From DAHUYF01 sp963838385 (GTDB taxonomy: Bacteria; Pseudomonadota; Alphaproteobacteria; ATCC43930; CGMCC-115725): 64,000 nt of DNA. A program made the position numbers and the translations under genes. The notes under the pieces were generated by a model. It saw only the letters and a program-made list of their open reading frames with translations, was not told the origin of the DNA and did not search any database. Positions 44,053 to 52,018 of this stretch are shown here, piece by piece; within the stretch, counting starts at the first letter, position 1; every line of letters starts with the position of its first letter. Where the stretch lies: NCBI GenBank assembly GCA_963838385.1, contig CAWIRE010000001.1, positions 62,001 to 126,000 on the forward strand, given 5' to 3'.

Positions 44053-45244
44053 CGGCAACCAACCAACCGATCCGGTCATTGCGCTCGCCTTGTCCGGGGG
44101 CGGCGCCCGCGCGATGGCGTTTCACCTGGGCTGCATGCGCGCCTTGCAAGATCGCGGCCTGTTGCAGAAAGTCGAGGTGCTGTCGACCGTTTCGGGCGGC
44201 AGCGTAATCGGCGCCTGTTGGGCCTATTGGGATTGCGATTTTGCAGAATTCGACAGGCGAATGATTGCGATGCTGCGTGAGGGCATCCAGGCCTCAATCC
44301 TATCGTCGGCGCTTCTCAGCGTCGAGACGTTCAAGATCGCCGCCACGTTAGTCTTTACCGCCATACCTGCGGCCTTCATCGGCGTCGCCCGGATGGCGCT
44401 GAGGATTTTACGTCTTACCTTGAGAACGCCGACCGCCGTCGCGGAAAATTGGCTGGCCAGGCTTTCCCGCGGCCTGCCCATTTGGGGTAGCTTGTCCACC
44501 GCGTTTGAGCGCGCACTTCGCCGGAACCTCTTTGGCGACGCCAAGCTGGGCGATGTGAAGCGCAAAGGCCTGGAGGTCGTCATCAATGCCTGCGACCTTC
44601 GCACAGGAACGGCTTTTCGCTTCGGCTCCGCCAGTTCGGGCGGCTGGCGCTATGGGCGTATAACGGACAACGATATCGCTGTTGCCAAGGCTGTTGCATC
44701 CTCAGCGGCGTATCCGCTTTTGCTGCCGCCGCTCGTGGAGGAGTTTCAATTTCAGCGACAAGGACGAGTCTTCAATGAGCGGATTGTCCTGACGGACGGC
44801 GGTGTGTTTGATAATCTCGGTGTAACCGTGTTGGAGCCGGGGCGGGACGCGGCCGTCAGCGTGAACACTTATTCAATCAGCCATATTATTAGTGCGAATG
44901 CCGGTGCTGGTCAGGCAAGCGGCGATAGTAGCCCCTTCTGGTGGGTCGGGCGCGTAACCCAGTCGTTTGAGACCGTGCACCGCAAGGTACAGGACGCTGC
45001 CTATGGAAGGCTGCATCAATTCGTCGAAAGCGGCGCCCTGCAGGGGTTCGGCATGATCTATTTGGGACAGCTGGACGCGCGACTGCCAAATAGGCCCGAT
45101 GACTTGGTGCCACGTAAATCGGTGTACCAATATCCGACCGACTTTGCGGCGATGTCTCGAAAAAATCTAGATGCGCTTTCGCGACGCGGCGAGCAGTTGA
45201 CTCACGCTATCATCGATCGCTACCTCGCTGATCTTAGTAACTAG
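44045..45244 (+). CDS. Patatin-like phospholipase, probable membrane-attacking effector
   Basis: A 399-residue protein with the patatin oxyanion loop ALSGGGARAMAFHLGCMRAL (residues 15-34), candidate nucleophile Ser53 in STVSGGSVIG and catalytic Asp251 in LTDGGVFDNLG. A hydrophobic segment lies near residues 90-125 (FKIAATLVFTAIPAAFIGVA). Patatin-like effectors (for example CapV in CBASS) kill infected cells by degrading membranes. The ATG overlaps the E2-E1-JAB stop by 8 bases, so the gene belongs to that operon. The trigger is unknown. Confidence 0.85.
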   Translation: MSDGNQPTDPVIALALSGGGARAMAFHLGCMRALQDRGLLQKVEVLSTVSGGSVIGACWAYWDCDFAEFDRRMIAMLREGIQASILSSALLSVETFKIAATLVFTAIPAAFIGVARMALRILRLTLRTPTAVAENWLARLSRGLPIWGSLSTAFERALRRNLFGDAKLGDVKRKGLEVVINACDLRTGTAFRFGSASSGGWRYGRITDNDIAVAKAVASSAAYPLLLPPLVEEFQFQRQGRVFNERIVLTDGGVFDNLGVTVLEPGRDAAVSVNTYSISHIISANAGAGQASGDSSPFWWVGRVTQSFETVHRKVQDAAYGRLHQFVESGALQGFGMIYLGQLDARLPNRPDDLVPRKSVYQYPTDFAAMSRKNLDALSRRGEQLTHAIIDRYLADLSN

Positions 45245-45612
45245 TCCCATTCATCGCTCGTCGCTGGCGTCCTTAGGAAACGGGGTCAGAGTCGGTTTCA
45301 ATGCTTCAGCTGCGATCAGCCTTGGCAACCGAGGGGGACGCCCCTACGATGAGACCAATTTCCACTGCATGGACGTGATGCGTCTTTCGACATGGACGAC
45401 CCCTTCGATCGCTTCGCGAGCGAACCCTCCGGGGCCGACCGCAAAGCGGTCGGTCGGGTTGTCCGAAGGACGCACCGAACTCGCCCCTACGTCATTGGCG
45501 CACAGCGAATTTTGAAGTCGGGGGCGTACACAGGGGGCGTAGTCCGCTTCCCGCGAGACACCTGCAGATTTGAGCTTCCGCCGCTGCCGGCGATTGTGCA
45601 AAGGGACAGGGC
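45245..45612. repeat. Intergenic tract with palindromes and dispersed repeat copy B
   Basis: No gene is seen. The tract includes ACGGGGTCAGAGTC, a motif often found at ends of small repeated elements, and hairpins such as GACCGCAAAGCGGTC. Bases 45497-45553 match 9664-9720 over about 57 positions with few differences. The tract marks the right edge of the conjugation operon and looks repeat-rich, as expected for an island boundary. Confidence 0.55.
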
Positions 45613-45826
45613 ATGAAGGACAGGCGATCCGCCAAGCAGCTTCGCAACCGCTCTCTTGCGGCCGTGTCGCAGCTTTCGCAGATCCTGCTGCCCTCGGCCG
45701 CGACCGATGTTCCCGGAGGAGTTCGAGCGCATCAAGAAGGCGGTCGGCCTCGCGATCGGGCAGGTCCAGAGCGAGGTCCTGGAGCCGGTCTATTCACGCT
45801 ATCCGGACCTCGACGAGCTGACGTGA
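45613..45826 (+). CDS. Small hypothetical protein, apparent frameshift
   Basis: The first frame reads MKDRRSAKQLRNRSLAAVSQ then LSQILLPSAATDVP. The second continues EEFERIKKAVGLAIGQVQSE and ends YSRYPDLDELT. Deleting one C from the CCC at about 45711-45714 joins them into a 70-residue soluble protein. The total length is one more than a multiple of three. An AGGGACAGGGC sequence precedes the ATG. The function is unknown. It lies just right of the island boundary. Confidence 0.55.
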
Positions 45827-45954
45827 ACGGCGGTGCTGGCGCGGTGGAAGGCGCTGCCGCCGGCGCCTGCCTGCCCGGGCTCGGCGCGCTCCTGCGCGAG
45901 GCCCGTTTCGCCCCGGCTTTGCAATTGCCGCGAGCGACCGGTAAAGCTGGTCGG

Positions 45955-46776
45955 ATGCAGGCTGCCCTGACCGGATGCCGGATCGTCCTGCCGGAGACGC
46001 GCGAGCTCGATCTGCTGGCGCGGCTCATCGAGGCGGAAGGCGGCGAGGCCATCCGCTGCCCGCTGGTCGCGATCATCGATCCGCCGGACCCCGCGCCGGT
46101 GGCCGCTTGGCTCGAGCGCTTCCTGCGCGATCCCGGCGACGACCTCATCCTGCTCACGGGCGAGGGGCTGCGCCGCCTCGATGCCGCCGCCGGCGCCGCC
46201 GGCATCGCGAGCGGCTTCCGGCAGGCGCTGGCGCATCCGCGCAAGATCACCCGCGGGCCCAAGCCCGCCGCCGCGCTGCGCGCGCTCGGCCTCGAGCCCG
46301 ATCTGCGCGCGCCGGAGCCGACCACCGAGGGCGTCATCGCCGCGCTGGCCGCGCAGGATCTGCGCGGGCGCCGGGTCGGCGTCCAGCTCTATCCCGACAC
46401 TCCCAACCGGCGATTGCTGGACTTCCTGGCCGAGGCCGGCGCGCGCGCGGATCCGGTGCTGCCTTACGCCTATGCCTCGGCCGCGGATGCCGGGCGGGTG
46501 GTCGAGATCATCGACCGCATGGCCGAGGGCGGTGTCGATGTCATCGCCTTCACCAGCTCGCCGCAGGTCCGCCGCCTCTTCGAGGTGGCGCGGATTTCCG
46601 GTCGCGAGGCGACGCTCGCGGCCGCGCTGGCCCGCACCCAGGTCGCCGCGGTCGGCCCGGTGGTGGCGGCCGAGCTCGAGGCGCGCCAGGTCAAGGTCGC
46701 GATCGCGCCGCAGGACGCCTTCTTCATGAAGCCGCTGGTCCGCGCCATCGCCGCCGCGATCGCGCCCAAGGCGTGA
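45955..46776 (+). CDS. hemD: Uroporphyrinogen-III synthase
   Basis: A 273-residue two-domain enzyme that closes and inverts hydroxymethylbilane to uroporphyrinogen III in heme synthesis. HemD-like features are RIVLPETRELDLLARLIEAE at the start, GVQLYPDTPNRRLLDFLAEA and VDVIAFTSSPQVRRLFEVA, then VAAVGPVVAAELEARQVKV. Sequence conservation in this family is low but the pattern is clear. The ATG at 45955 is chosen over long upstream extensions. No hemC is adjacent. It converges on a lipoprotein gene with no gap. Confidence 0.85.
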   Translation: MQAALTGCRIVLPETRELDLLARLIEAEGGEAIRCPLVAIIDPPDPAPVAAWLERFLRDPGDDLILLTGEGLRRLDAAAGAAGIASGFRQALAHPRKITRGPKPAAALRALGLEPDLRAPEPTTEGVIAALAAQDLRGRRVGVQLYPDTPNRRLLDFLAEAGARADPVLPYAYASAADAGRVVEIIDRMAEGGVDVIAFTSSPQVRRLFEVARISGREATLAAALARTQVAAVGPVVAAELEARQVKVAIAPQDAFFMKPLVRAIAAAIAPKA

Positions 46777-47223
46777 TCAGCCGGAGATCAGGCTGAGATG
46801 CTCGATCTGGCGCGCGCCGAAGCTCGGCTCGACGATGCGCACCGCGAAGGTCGCGCCCTGCGACTGATAGGAGGGATCGCCCCAATAGGGCGCCTGCTGG
46901 ATCTCGGCGAAGGCGCGGCTGCCGGCGGTGAGGCGGACGGTCTTGAACTGGCCGGGATAGAGCTGGTCGCTGCGCACCTCGATCTCGTAAACGCCGGGCG
47001 GCAGGTCGCGATAGAAGACGGTGCCGGGCCCGGAATCGCCGATCGGGCGGTGGTCGAGCGACACCTCCGTCCAGAGCAGCGAGGCGTTGGGGTCGAGCTC
47101 GCGATAGACGTAGAGCCGCGCCTTGTCGGGCGCCAGCGCCGGCTCGGCGCCGGGCGGCTGCCCGGCCGCGCAGGCCGCCAGCGCCAGCGCCCCCGCCATG
47201 ATCGAGAGCAGGCCGCGTCGCAT
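46777..47223 (-). CDS. Lipoprotein with DUF2846-like domain
   Basis: A 148-residue outer- or inner-membrane lipoprotein: signal LLSIMAGALALAACAAG with a lipobox before Cys. The beta-rich body has ARLYVYRELDPNASLLWTEV and IGDSGPGTVFYRDLPPGVYE, the pattern of DUF2846 domains. Its function is unknown. The start at 47223 gives the complete signal. It is convergent with hemD. Confidence 0.75.
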   Translation of the reverse strand: MRRGLLSIMAGALALAACAAGQPPGAEPALAPDKARLYVYRELDPNASLLWTEVSLDHRPIGDSGPGTVFYRDLPPGVYEIEVRSDQLYPGQFKTVRLTAGSRAFAEIQQAPYWGDPSYQSQGATFAVRIVEPSFGARQIEHLSLISG

Positions 47224-47385
47224 TCTCGTCTCCCCGTTCCTTGCCCACGCGGCCTCTCCTATGCCGCAAGCGCCGCAATCATCCCTTGATCTAGCGCAAG
47301 AGCCCCGAATTGTCTCTTCGGGGAAAGGCCGCTTCCGGCGCCATCGCGCCATCCCACATGGCAGGTGCAAGAGATGGAGGCAGAG

Positions 47386-47668
47386 ATGGATCGCATGACC
47401 GGACGCAGGATGGTGATGGGGGTTTCGCTGGCGCTGGCGCTGGCAGCGGGGACGGCACAGGCGGCCTAGGCCGGGAGCCGGGTCGGCTTCGTGCTGTTGC
47501 CGCCCTCGCCGATGACGAGCATGCCGGGCGAGCCCATCGTGACGCCGACGATCCCGGGCGCCGCGCCGACGGTGCTGCCGCCCTCGCCGCTCGGCTCGAG
47601 CGGCGGCGCCGATGACCTATTTCGCGCCGCCGGTCGCGGTGCCGATGATCGTGCCAGGCGGCCGTTGA
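47386..47668 (+). pseudogene. Broken small exported Pro-rich protein
   Basis: GGAGG precedes an ATG that gives a signal peptide (VMGVSLALALAAGTAQAA), then an in-frame TAG at 47467-47469. The frame goes on with AGSRVGFVLLPPSPMTSMPG and PIVTPTIPGAAPTVLPPSPL, then needs a small deletion near 47605 to reach MTYFAPPVAVPMIVPGGR and a TGA. A clear remnant of a short secreted Pro-rich protein. Either real decay or two errors. Confidence 0.5.
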
Positions 47669-47752
47669 GGCGGGCACCGGGGCGGCCGGGCCTAATCCTT
47701 CCTTAACCCGCCGCCCCTACCCTGGCCGGCCAGATATCCCGGCCGCCTTGCG

Positions 47753-48283
47753 ATGGAGCCGATGACGGATCTGCAAATCCGCGAACAGCGCCTGGTGCTG
47801 CGCGTCCTGGCGCGGTGGCGCAGCCTGTGCCGCGGCGCGGCGCTGCCGCGGCGCTCCCAGATCGATCCGCAGTATTTCGGTCAAGATTGGGCCAATTGCC
47901 TGCTGCTCAACGTCGACCCCAAGCTCGAATGCTCGCGCTTCGCCGCGGTCGGCGAGAATCTGCGCGATCCGAGCTGGCCGACGCTCGAGCGGCAAAGCCT
48001 GGCGGAGTGCCAGGAGAGCACGCTGCTCTACGTCGCCACCTCCTATGCCGCACGCGTCATCGGCAAGGGCGTGCCGATCAGCACCGGCGGCGTCGGCATC
48101 CATCAGGGCCAGCCGATCGTCTATCGCAGCATCCTGCTGCCGCTCGCCGAGAGCGAAGGGCGCATCGACGGGCTGCTCGGCGCCACCAATTACCGCGAGA
48201 TCCCGGTGACCGAGGAGATCCACCCGCTGCAGGAACATCCCCTCGGGGAATCCCTCGCCGTTGCCGCGGCCGCGCTGCGCTAG
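47753..48283 (+). CDS. PAS-domain protein (PAS_5-like)
   Basis: A 176-residue soluble single-domain protein common in alphaproteobacteria: LVLRVLARWRSLCRGAALPR, SQIDPQYFGQDWANCLLLNV, FAAVGENLRDPSWPTL and YRSILLPLAESEGRIDGLLG. The pattern fits the PAS_5 family, which senses small ligands or acts with chemotaxis and phosphorelay proteins. The start may be the first Met or Met4. It has no kinase or output domain. Confidence 0.72.
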   Translation: MEPMTDLQIREQRLVLRVLARWRSLCRGAALPRRSQIDPQYFGQDWANCLLLNVDPKLECSRFAAVGENLRDPSWPTLERQSLAECQESTLLYVATSYAARVIGKGVPISTGGVGIHQGQPIVYRSILLPLAESEGRIDGLLGATNYREIPVTEEIHPLQEHPLGESLAVAAAALR

Positions 48284-48357
48284 CCGTCGCGCGGGGATGA
48301 CCGCGCCGCCCGGCTGTTTGCCCTGGTGACAGGCTTGCCACACCAGGAGGATCGGGC

Positions 48358-48693
48358 ATGGCGAAAAGCATCGCGGAACAGGCGAACCGGCTGACCAAGC
48401 GCGCGAGCGCGGGCGCCGACGAGATCACCGAGCGCGCGCGGGACCTGGCGCAGCAGGCGGCGACGATGGCGGGAGAGGCGGCCACGGCGCTGGCCGAGGC
48501 GCGCGAGGGCGCCTGGGACGTGGCGCAGAAGGCCGGCGCCGGGGCGCGCGGGATGGCGGACCAGGCCTATCGCAGCGGCCGGCAAGGCGCCCAGGACCTC
48601 GCCGAGCGTGTCGAGGAGCGGCCGCTTCTGGCGCTGGTGGTCGCCGGCGCCATCGGCTACGCCCTCGCCTATCTGCTGCATGCGCGGCGCTGA
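48358..48693 (+). CDS. DUF883/ElaB-YqjD-like membrane-anchored protein
   Basis: A 111-residue protein with long Ala/Glu-rich amphipathic helices, EITERARDLAQQAATMAGEA and AWDVAQKAGAGARGMADQAY, and a C-terminal membrane segment with ERPLLALVVAGAIGYALAYL. E. coli relatives sit in the inner membrane and may bind ribosomes in stationary phase. CAGGAGG lies before the ATG. The assignment is by architecture. Confidence 0.72.
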   Translation: MAKSIAEQANRLTKRASAGADEITERARDLAQQAATMAGEAATALAEAREGAWDVAQKAGAGARGMADQAYRSGRQGAQDLAERVEERPLLALVVAGAIGYALAYLLHARR

Positions 48694-48756
48694 GCCCGCG
48701 GGACGGTGGCCGCGCGGCGGCGTTGACGGCGGGCGGAGCGCGCAGGGAGATCCCGG

Positions 48757-49050
48757 ATGAACCGGCTGCTGATCGGCATTCTCAACGTCATCAACAAGCT
48801 GCTGGCGCTGTTCATCATCATCTCGGCCACCATCGAGGGCTATCGCGGCGACTTCACCGGGAGCTATTTCGCCGTGCCGGCGAGCACGGCAGAGCACGCG
48901 CTGTGGACGGTGATCGGCTTCATCATCGGCCTGGCGCTGGCCGGCATCTTTTCCGGCTTCATCGCCGCCATCGTCACCATCGCCCGCGAGCTCGTCGCGC
49001 TGCGCGAGCTGATGGCGGTGCGCGCCTGGACCAACCCGCCGCCGCCGTGA
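48757..49050 (+). CDS. Small two-pass membrane protein, hypothetical
   Basis: A 97-residue protein with hydrophobic segments ILNVINKLLALFIIISATIE and VIGFIIGLALAGIFSGFIAA, ending in a Pro tail. No family is recognised beyond small integral membrane protein. It lies between the DUF883-like and EncFtn-like genes on the same strand. Confidence 0.65.
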   Translation: MNRLLIGILNVINKLLALFIIISATIEGYRGDFTGSYFAVPASTAEHALWTVIGFIIGLALAGIFSGFIAAIVTIARELVALRELMAVRAWTNPPPP

Positions 49051-49158
49051 GCCATCATTCCGGAACCCGGGCCCCGGGCGCGGCGTTCTGATCTGGCGCG
49101 CGCCGGCGGGACGGCCCTCGTTCTACCGCCGCGCGCGTTCCTCTCGCGGAGCAGCTGA

Positions 49159-49488
49159 ATGTCGAGCGAATCCCTGCACGCGCCGCGCGAGCGGCTGTCC
49201 AAGCACGCGCTGCGGCTACACCATGCGCTGGTCTCGCTGATGGAGGAGCTCGATGCCGTCGATTGGTACCGCCAGCGCGCCGACGACACCGAGGACGAGC
49301 CGCTGAAGGGGCTGCTGCTGCACAACATGCGCGAGGAAATGGAGCACGCCTCGATGCTGCTGGAATGGATCAGGCGCAACGACGCCGATTTCGCCGGCCA
49401 TCTCAAGACCTATCTCTTCACCGAGAAGCCGATCCTCGAGATCGAGCGCGACGCCGAAGGCGGCGACAAGGCAGAGCGGGCGCGGTAG
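49159..49488 (+). CDS. Encapsulated-ferritin-like protein (EncFtn)
   Basis: A 109-residue two-helix ferroxidase. The family core is HHALVSLMEELDAVDWYRQR and HNMREEMEHASMLLEWIRR. The expected ferroxidase residues are present: Glu30, Glu60 and His63, with Trp36 and Tyr37. Proteins of this type form decamers and oxidise iron inside encapsulin shells, for example in Rhodospirillum rubrum. Here the gene is followed by the convergent yjbQ-like gene, not an encapsulin gene, and the tail (EIERDAEGGDKAERAR) lacks an obvious cargo-loading peptide. Confidence 0.85.
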   Translation: MSSESLHAPRERLSKHALRLHHALVSLMEELDAVDWYRQRADDTEDEPLKGLLLHNMREEMEHASMLLEWIRRNDADFAGHLKTYLFTEKPILEIERDAEGGDKAERAR

Positions 49489-49493
49489 GGGCA

Positions 49494-49913
49494 TCACTCC
49501 CCCTGCAGATGCAGCACGATCTCGCGCTGATGCGGCGCGCGGCGATGCTCGACGAGGTAGAGCCCCTGCCAGGTGCCGAGCACCAGCCGGCCCTCGGTGA
49601 GCGGGATCGAAAGCTGCGTCGGCAGCAGCGCGGCGCGGATATGTCCCGGCATGTCGTCGGGACCCTCCTCGTCGTGGCGATAGCGCCGCCCGTCCTCGGG
49701 CGCGAGCGCGCGCAGGAAATCCTCGAGATCGGCGCGCACCTCGGGCGCCGCGTTCTCCTGGACGAGCAGCGAGGCGGAGCTGTGCCGCAGATAGAGCGTG
49801 AGCAGGCCGGTGGTCATGCCTTGCGCCGCGACCCAGCCGGTCACGGATTGGGTGATCTCGTGCAGGCCCTGACCCGGAGTGGTGATCTTGATGCAGTGCT
49901 GCGCCTGACGCAT
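49494..49913 (-). CDS. Secondary thiamine-phosphate synthase enzyme (YjbQ family)
   Basis: A 139-residue single-domain protein (UPF0047). The features are GLLTLYLRHSSASLLVQENA, a His-rich YRHDEEGPDDMPGHIRAALL, and LVLGTWQGLYLVEHRRAPHQ. E. coli YjbQ has weak thiamine-phosphate synthase activity, but its real role is unsettled. The ATG at 49913 begins MRQAQHCIKITT. It is convergent with the EncFtn-like gene. Confidence 0.9.
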   Translation of the reverse strand: MRQAQHCIKITTPGQGLHEITQSVTGWVAAQGMTTGLLTLYLRHSSASLLVQENAAPEVRADLEDFLRALAPEDGRRYRHDEEGPDDMPGHIRAALLPTQLSIPLTEGRLVLGTWQGLYLVEHRRAPHQREIVLHLQGE

Positions 49914-50027
49914 ATCTCTCTCCTCTGCCCCGCGCGCGAGCCTAGCCGCCCGCGCCCGCCGGCGACAGCGCGCCTCCGCCCCGATCGCCTCGCCAAGCGC
50001 GGCGGGTTCTCCTAGGCTCGCCGCCCC

Positions 50028-51014
50028 ATGCGCTTCACCACGATCATCGCCTGGCTGCTGGGCGCGGCGCTCCTGGCGGCGCTGGTCGCGCTCAACGATC
50101 CCGCGCGCGTGCTCGATGCGGTGGTGGCGCTGAGGGGCTGGCTGCTGCTGGTCATTCTCTTCCATGCGGTGCCGCTGCTGCTCGACGCCGCGGCCTGGCA
50201 GCGGTTGTTCTCCGCGCCGCCCTCGCTCGCCGCGCTGGTTGGCATCCGCTGGATCGCCGAGGGGGTCAACGGGCTGTTGCCGGTGCCGCATCTGGGTGAG
50301 CTGCTGCGCGCCGACCTCGCGCGCCGCGTCGCGCGGCCGGGCGAGGCCGGCGCCTCGGTGGTGGTCGATGTCACCCTCGCCGTCGCGACGCTGGTGCTGT
50401 TCGCGGCGCTCGGCCTCGCGCTCTTCAGCCTGCTCATCGGCGGCAACGCGCTGCTGCAGGGGCTGCTGATCGCGGTGGCAGTGCTCACCGGCTGCGGCGC
50501 GGCCTTCTACTTCCTGCAGCGCGCCGGCCTCTTCACTCTTGCAACGAGCGTGGCGCGCCGCTGGTCGGCGACGGCGCGGCGGCATTTCGACATGGACGAG
50601 GCGCGCGCGCTCGACGGCCGCGTGCGCGCGCTCTACGGCCGTCGCCGCGGACTTCTCGTTTCGGCGGTGTGGCGCTTTGCCGGCTGGCTCGCCGGCGCCG
50701 GCGAGACCTGGCTCATCCTGCATGGGCTCGGCGCCCGGACCGGCTTTGCCGAGGCGGTGATGCTGGAAAGCCTGAGCCAGGCGGCGCGCACCGCCGCCTT
50801 CGCCATTCCCGGCGGGCTCGGCGTGCAGGACGGCGCGCTGCTGCTGCTCTGCGCGCAGATCGGCCTTGGCGCCGAAACCGGGTTGGCGCTGTCGCTCGCC
50901 AAGCGCTGCCGCGAGCTGGTGCTGGGACTGCCGGGGCTGCTCGCCGGCTATGTCATCGGGACGCGCCGCGTCGCGGCAGCAGGTTCATCGCCAGGCGGGC
51001 GACCGTCGGCATGA
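50028..51014 (+). CDS. HpnL-like / lysylphosphatidylglycerol synthase-TM family membrane protein
   Basis: A 328-residue protein with about seven membrane segments. It has RWIAEGVNGLLPVPHLGELL near residue 75 and SLSQAARTAAFAIPGGLGVQ near residue 245, signatures of the flippase-like LPG synthase TM family and of hopanoid-associated HpnL. No hopanoid synthesis gene is seen nearby. It probably takes part in lipid handling in the inner membrane. Confidence 0.75.
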   Translation: MRFTTIIAWLLGAALLAALVALNDPARVLDAVVALRGWLLLVILFHAVPLLLDAAAWQRLFSAPPSLAALVGIRWIAEGVNGLLPVPHLGELLRADLARRVARPGEAGASVVVDVTLAVATLVLFAALGLALFSLLIGGNALLQGLLIAVAVLTGCGAAFYFLQRAGLFTLATSVARRWSATARRHFDMDEARALDGRVRALYGRRRGLLVSAVWRFAGWLAGAGETWLILHGLGARTGFAEAVMLESLSQAARTAAFAIPGGLGVQDGALLLLCAQIGLGAETGLALSLAKRCRELVLGLPGLLAGYVIGTRRVAAAGSSPGGRPSA

Positions 51015-51174
51015 TGCGCGGCCGCAGCAGGCACCTCCGCGAGCGCTTGCGTGGCTGCCCTTCCGTCATCCATGCGTCGATTTCGACCGCACCGGCGCGG
51101 TGCTGGCGGCGCTGCCGGATTTTGCCGGCGCCGCGCCGGCGCTATGATGCGCGCTTCCCGCAGGAGGAGCAGCG

Positions 51175-51951
51175 ATGGCGCGCCGGTTGATCGACATCTC
51201 CATGCATCTCGAGAACAACGTCGTCTCCGATCCGCCGGGCTACGGTCCGCGCATCGACTATCTCACGCACAAGAACACCGCGGCCAACGTCGTCAAGTTC
51301 TTTCCCGGGCTCAAGGAGGCCGATCTCCCCGAGGGCGAAGGCTGGGCGATCGAATGGATCCGGCTGATGACCCATAACGGCACGCATCTCGACGCGCCCT
51401 ATCACTTCCATTCCACCATGGACCGCGGCGAGCGCGCCATCACCATCGACGAGGTTCCGCTCGACTGGTGCCTGCAGCCGGGGGTCAAGCTCGACTTCCG
51501 CCATCTCCCCGACGGCCATGTCGTCACCGCCGCGGAAGTCGAGGCCGAGCTCAGCCGCATCGGCCACCGCCTGCGGCCGCTGGAGATCGTCGTGGTCAAC
51601 ACGCGCGCCGGCTCGGCCTATGGCAAGCCCGGCTATGTCGCCGCCGGCTGCGGCATGGGGCGCGAGGCAACGCTCCATCTGCTGGAGCAAGGGGTGCGGC
51701 TCACCGGCACCGATGCCTGGAGCTGGGACGCGCCTTTCGTCCATACCAAGGAGAGATACGGCGCCACCGGCGACGCCTCCCTGATCTGGGAGGGCCACAA
51801 GGCCGGACGCGAGATCGGCTACTGCCATCTCGAAAAGCTGCACAATCTCGAGGCGCTGCCCGCCAGCGGCTTCACCGTCAGCTGCTTTCCCGTGAAGATC
51901 CGCGGCGCCTCGGCCGGCTGGACACGGGCCGTGGCGATCATCGACGAATGA
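51175..51951 (+). CDS. Cyclase family protein (kynurenine formamidase-like)
   Basis: A 258-residue metal-dependent hydrolase. The family metal site is MTHNGTHLDAPYHF (HxGTHxDxPxH), near residue 65, and the N-terminus reads LIDISMHLENNVVSDPPG. GAGGAG precedes the ATG. Members hydrolyse amides, esters or lactones; kynurenine formamidase and isatin hydrolase belong here. No tryptophan-degradation gene is adjacent, so the substrate is open. Confidence 0.87.
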   Translation: MARRLIDISMHLENNVVSDPPGYGPRIDYLTHKNTAANVVKFFPGLKEADLPEGEGWAIEWIRLMTHNGTHLDAPYHFHSTMDRGERAITIDEVPLDWCLQPGVKLDFRHLPDGHVVTAAEVEAELSRIGHRLRPLEIVVVNTRAGSAYGKPGYVAAGCGMGREATLHLLEQGVRLTGTDAWSWDAPFVHTKERYGATGDASLIWEGHKAGREIGYCHLEKLHNLEALPASGFTVSCFPVKIRGASAGWTRAVAIIDE

Positions 51952-52018
51952 GCGCGGCAGGGCGCCTCGCGGGCGCCCCGTCAGGTGACTTATAACCGCA
52001 ACCTGCGGCCGAAGGCGC

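Noticed and set aside
45290..45330. Duplicate of the tRNA-Glu 3' end as an attR site
   Set aside because: The segment GAGGGGGACGCC resembles AGGGGACGCC of the tRNA, but the match is too short to separate from chance.
40184..45612. Search for a CD-NTase that would make the locus a standard type II CBASS
   Set aside because: None of the three genes has a nucleotidyltransferase GS-x-DxD pattern, and no further gene fits in the gaps.
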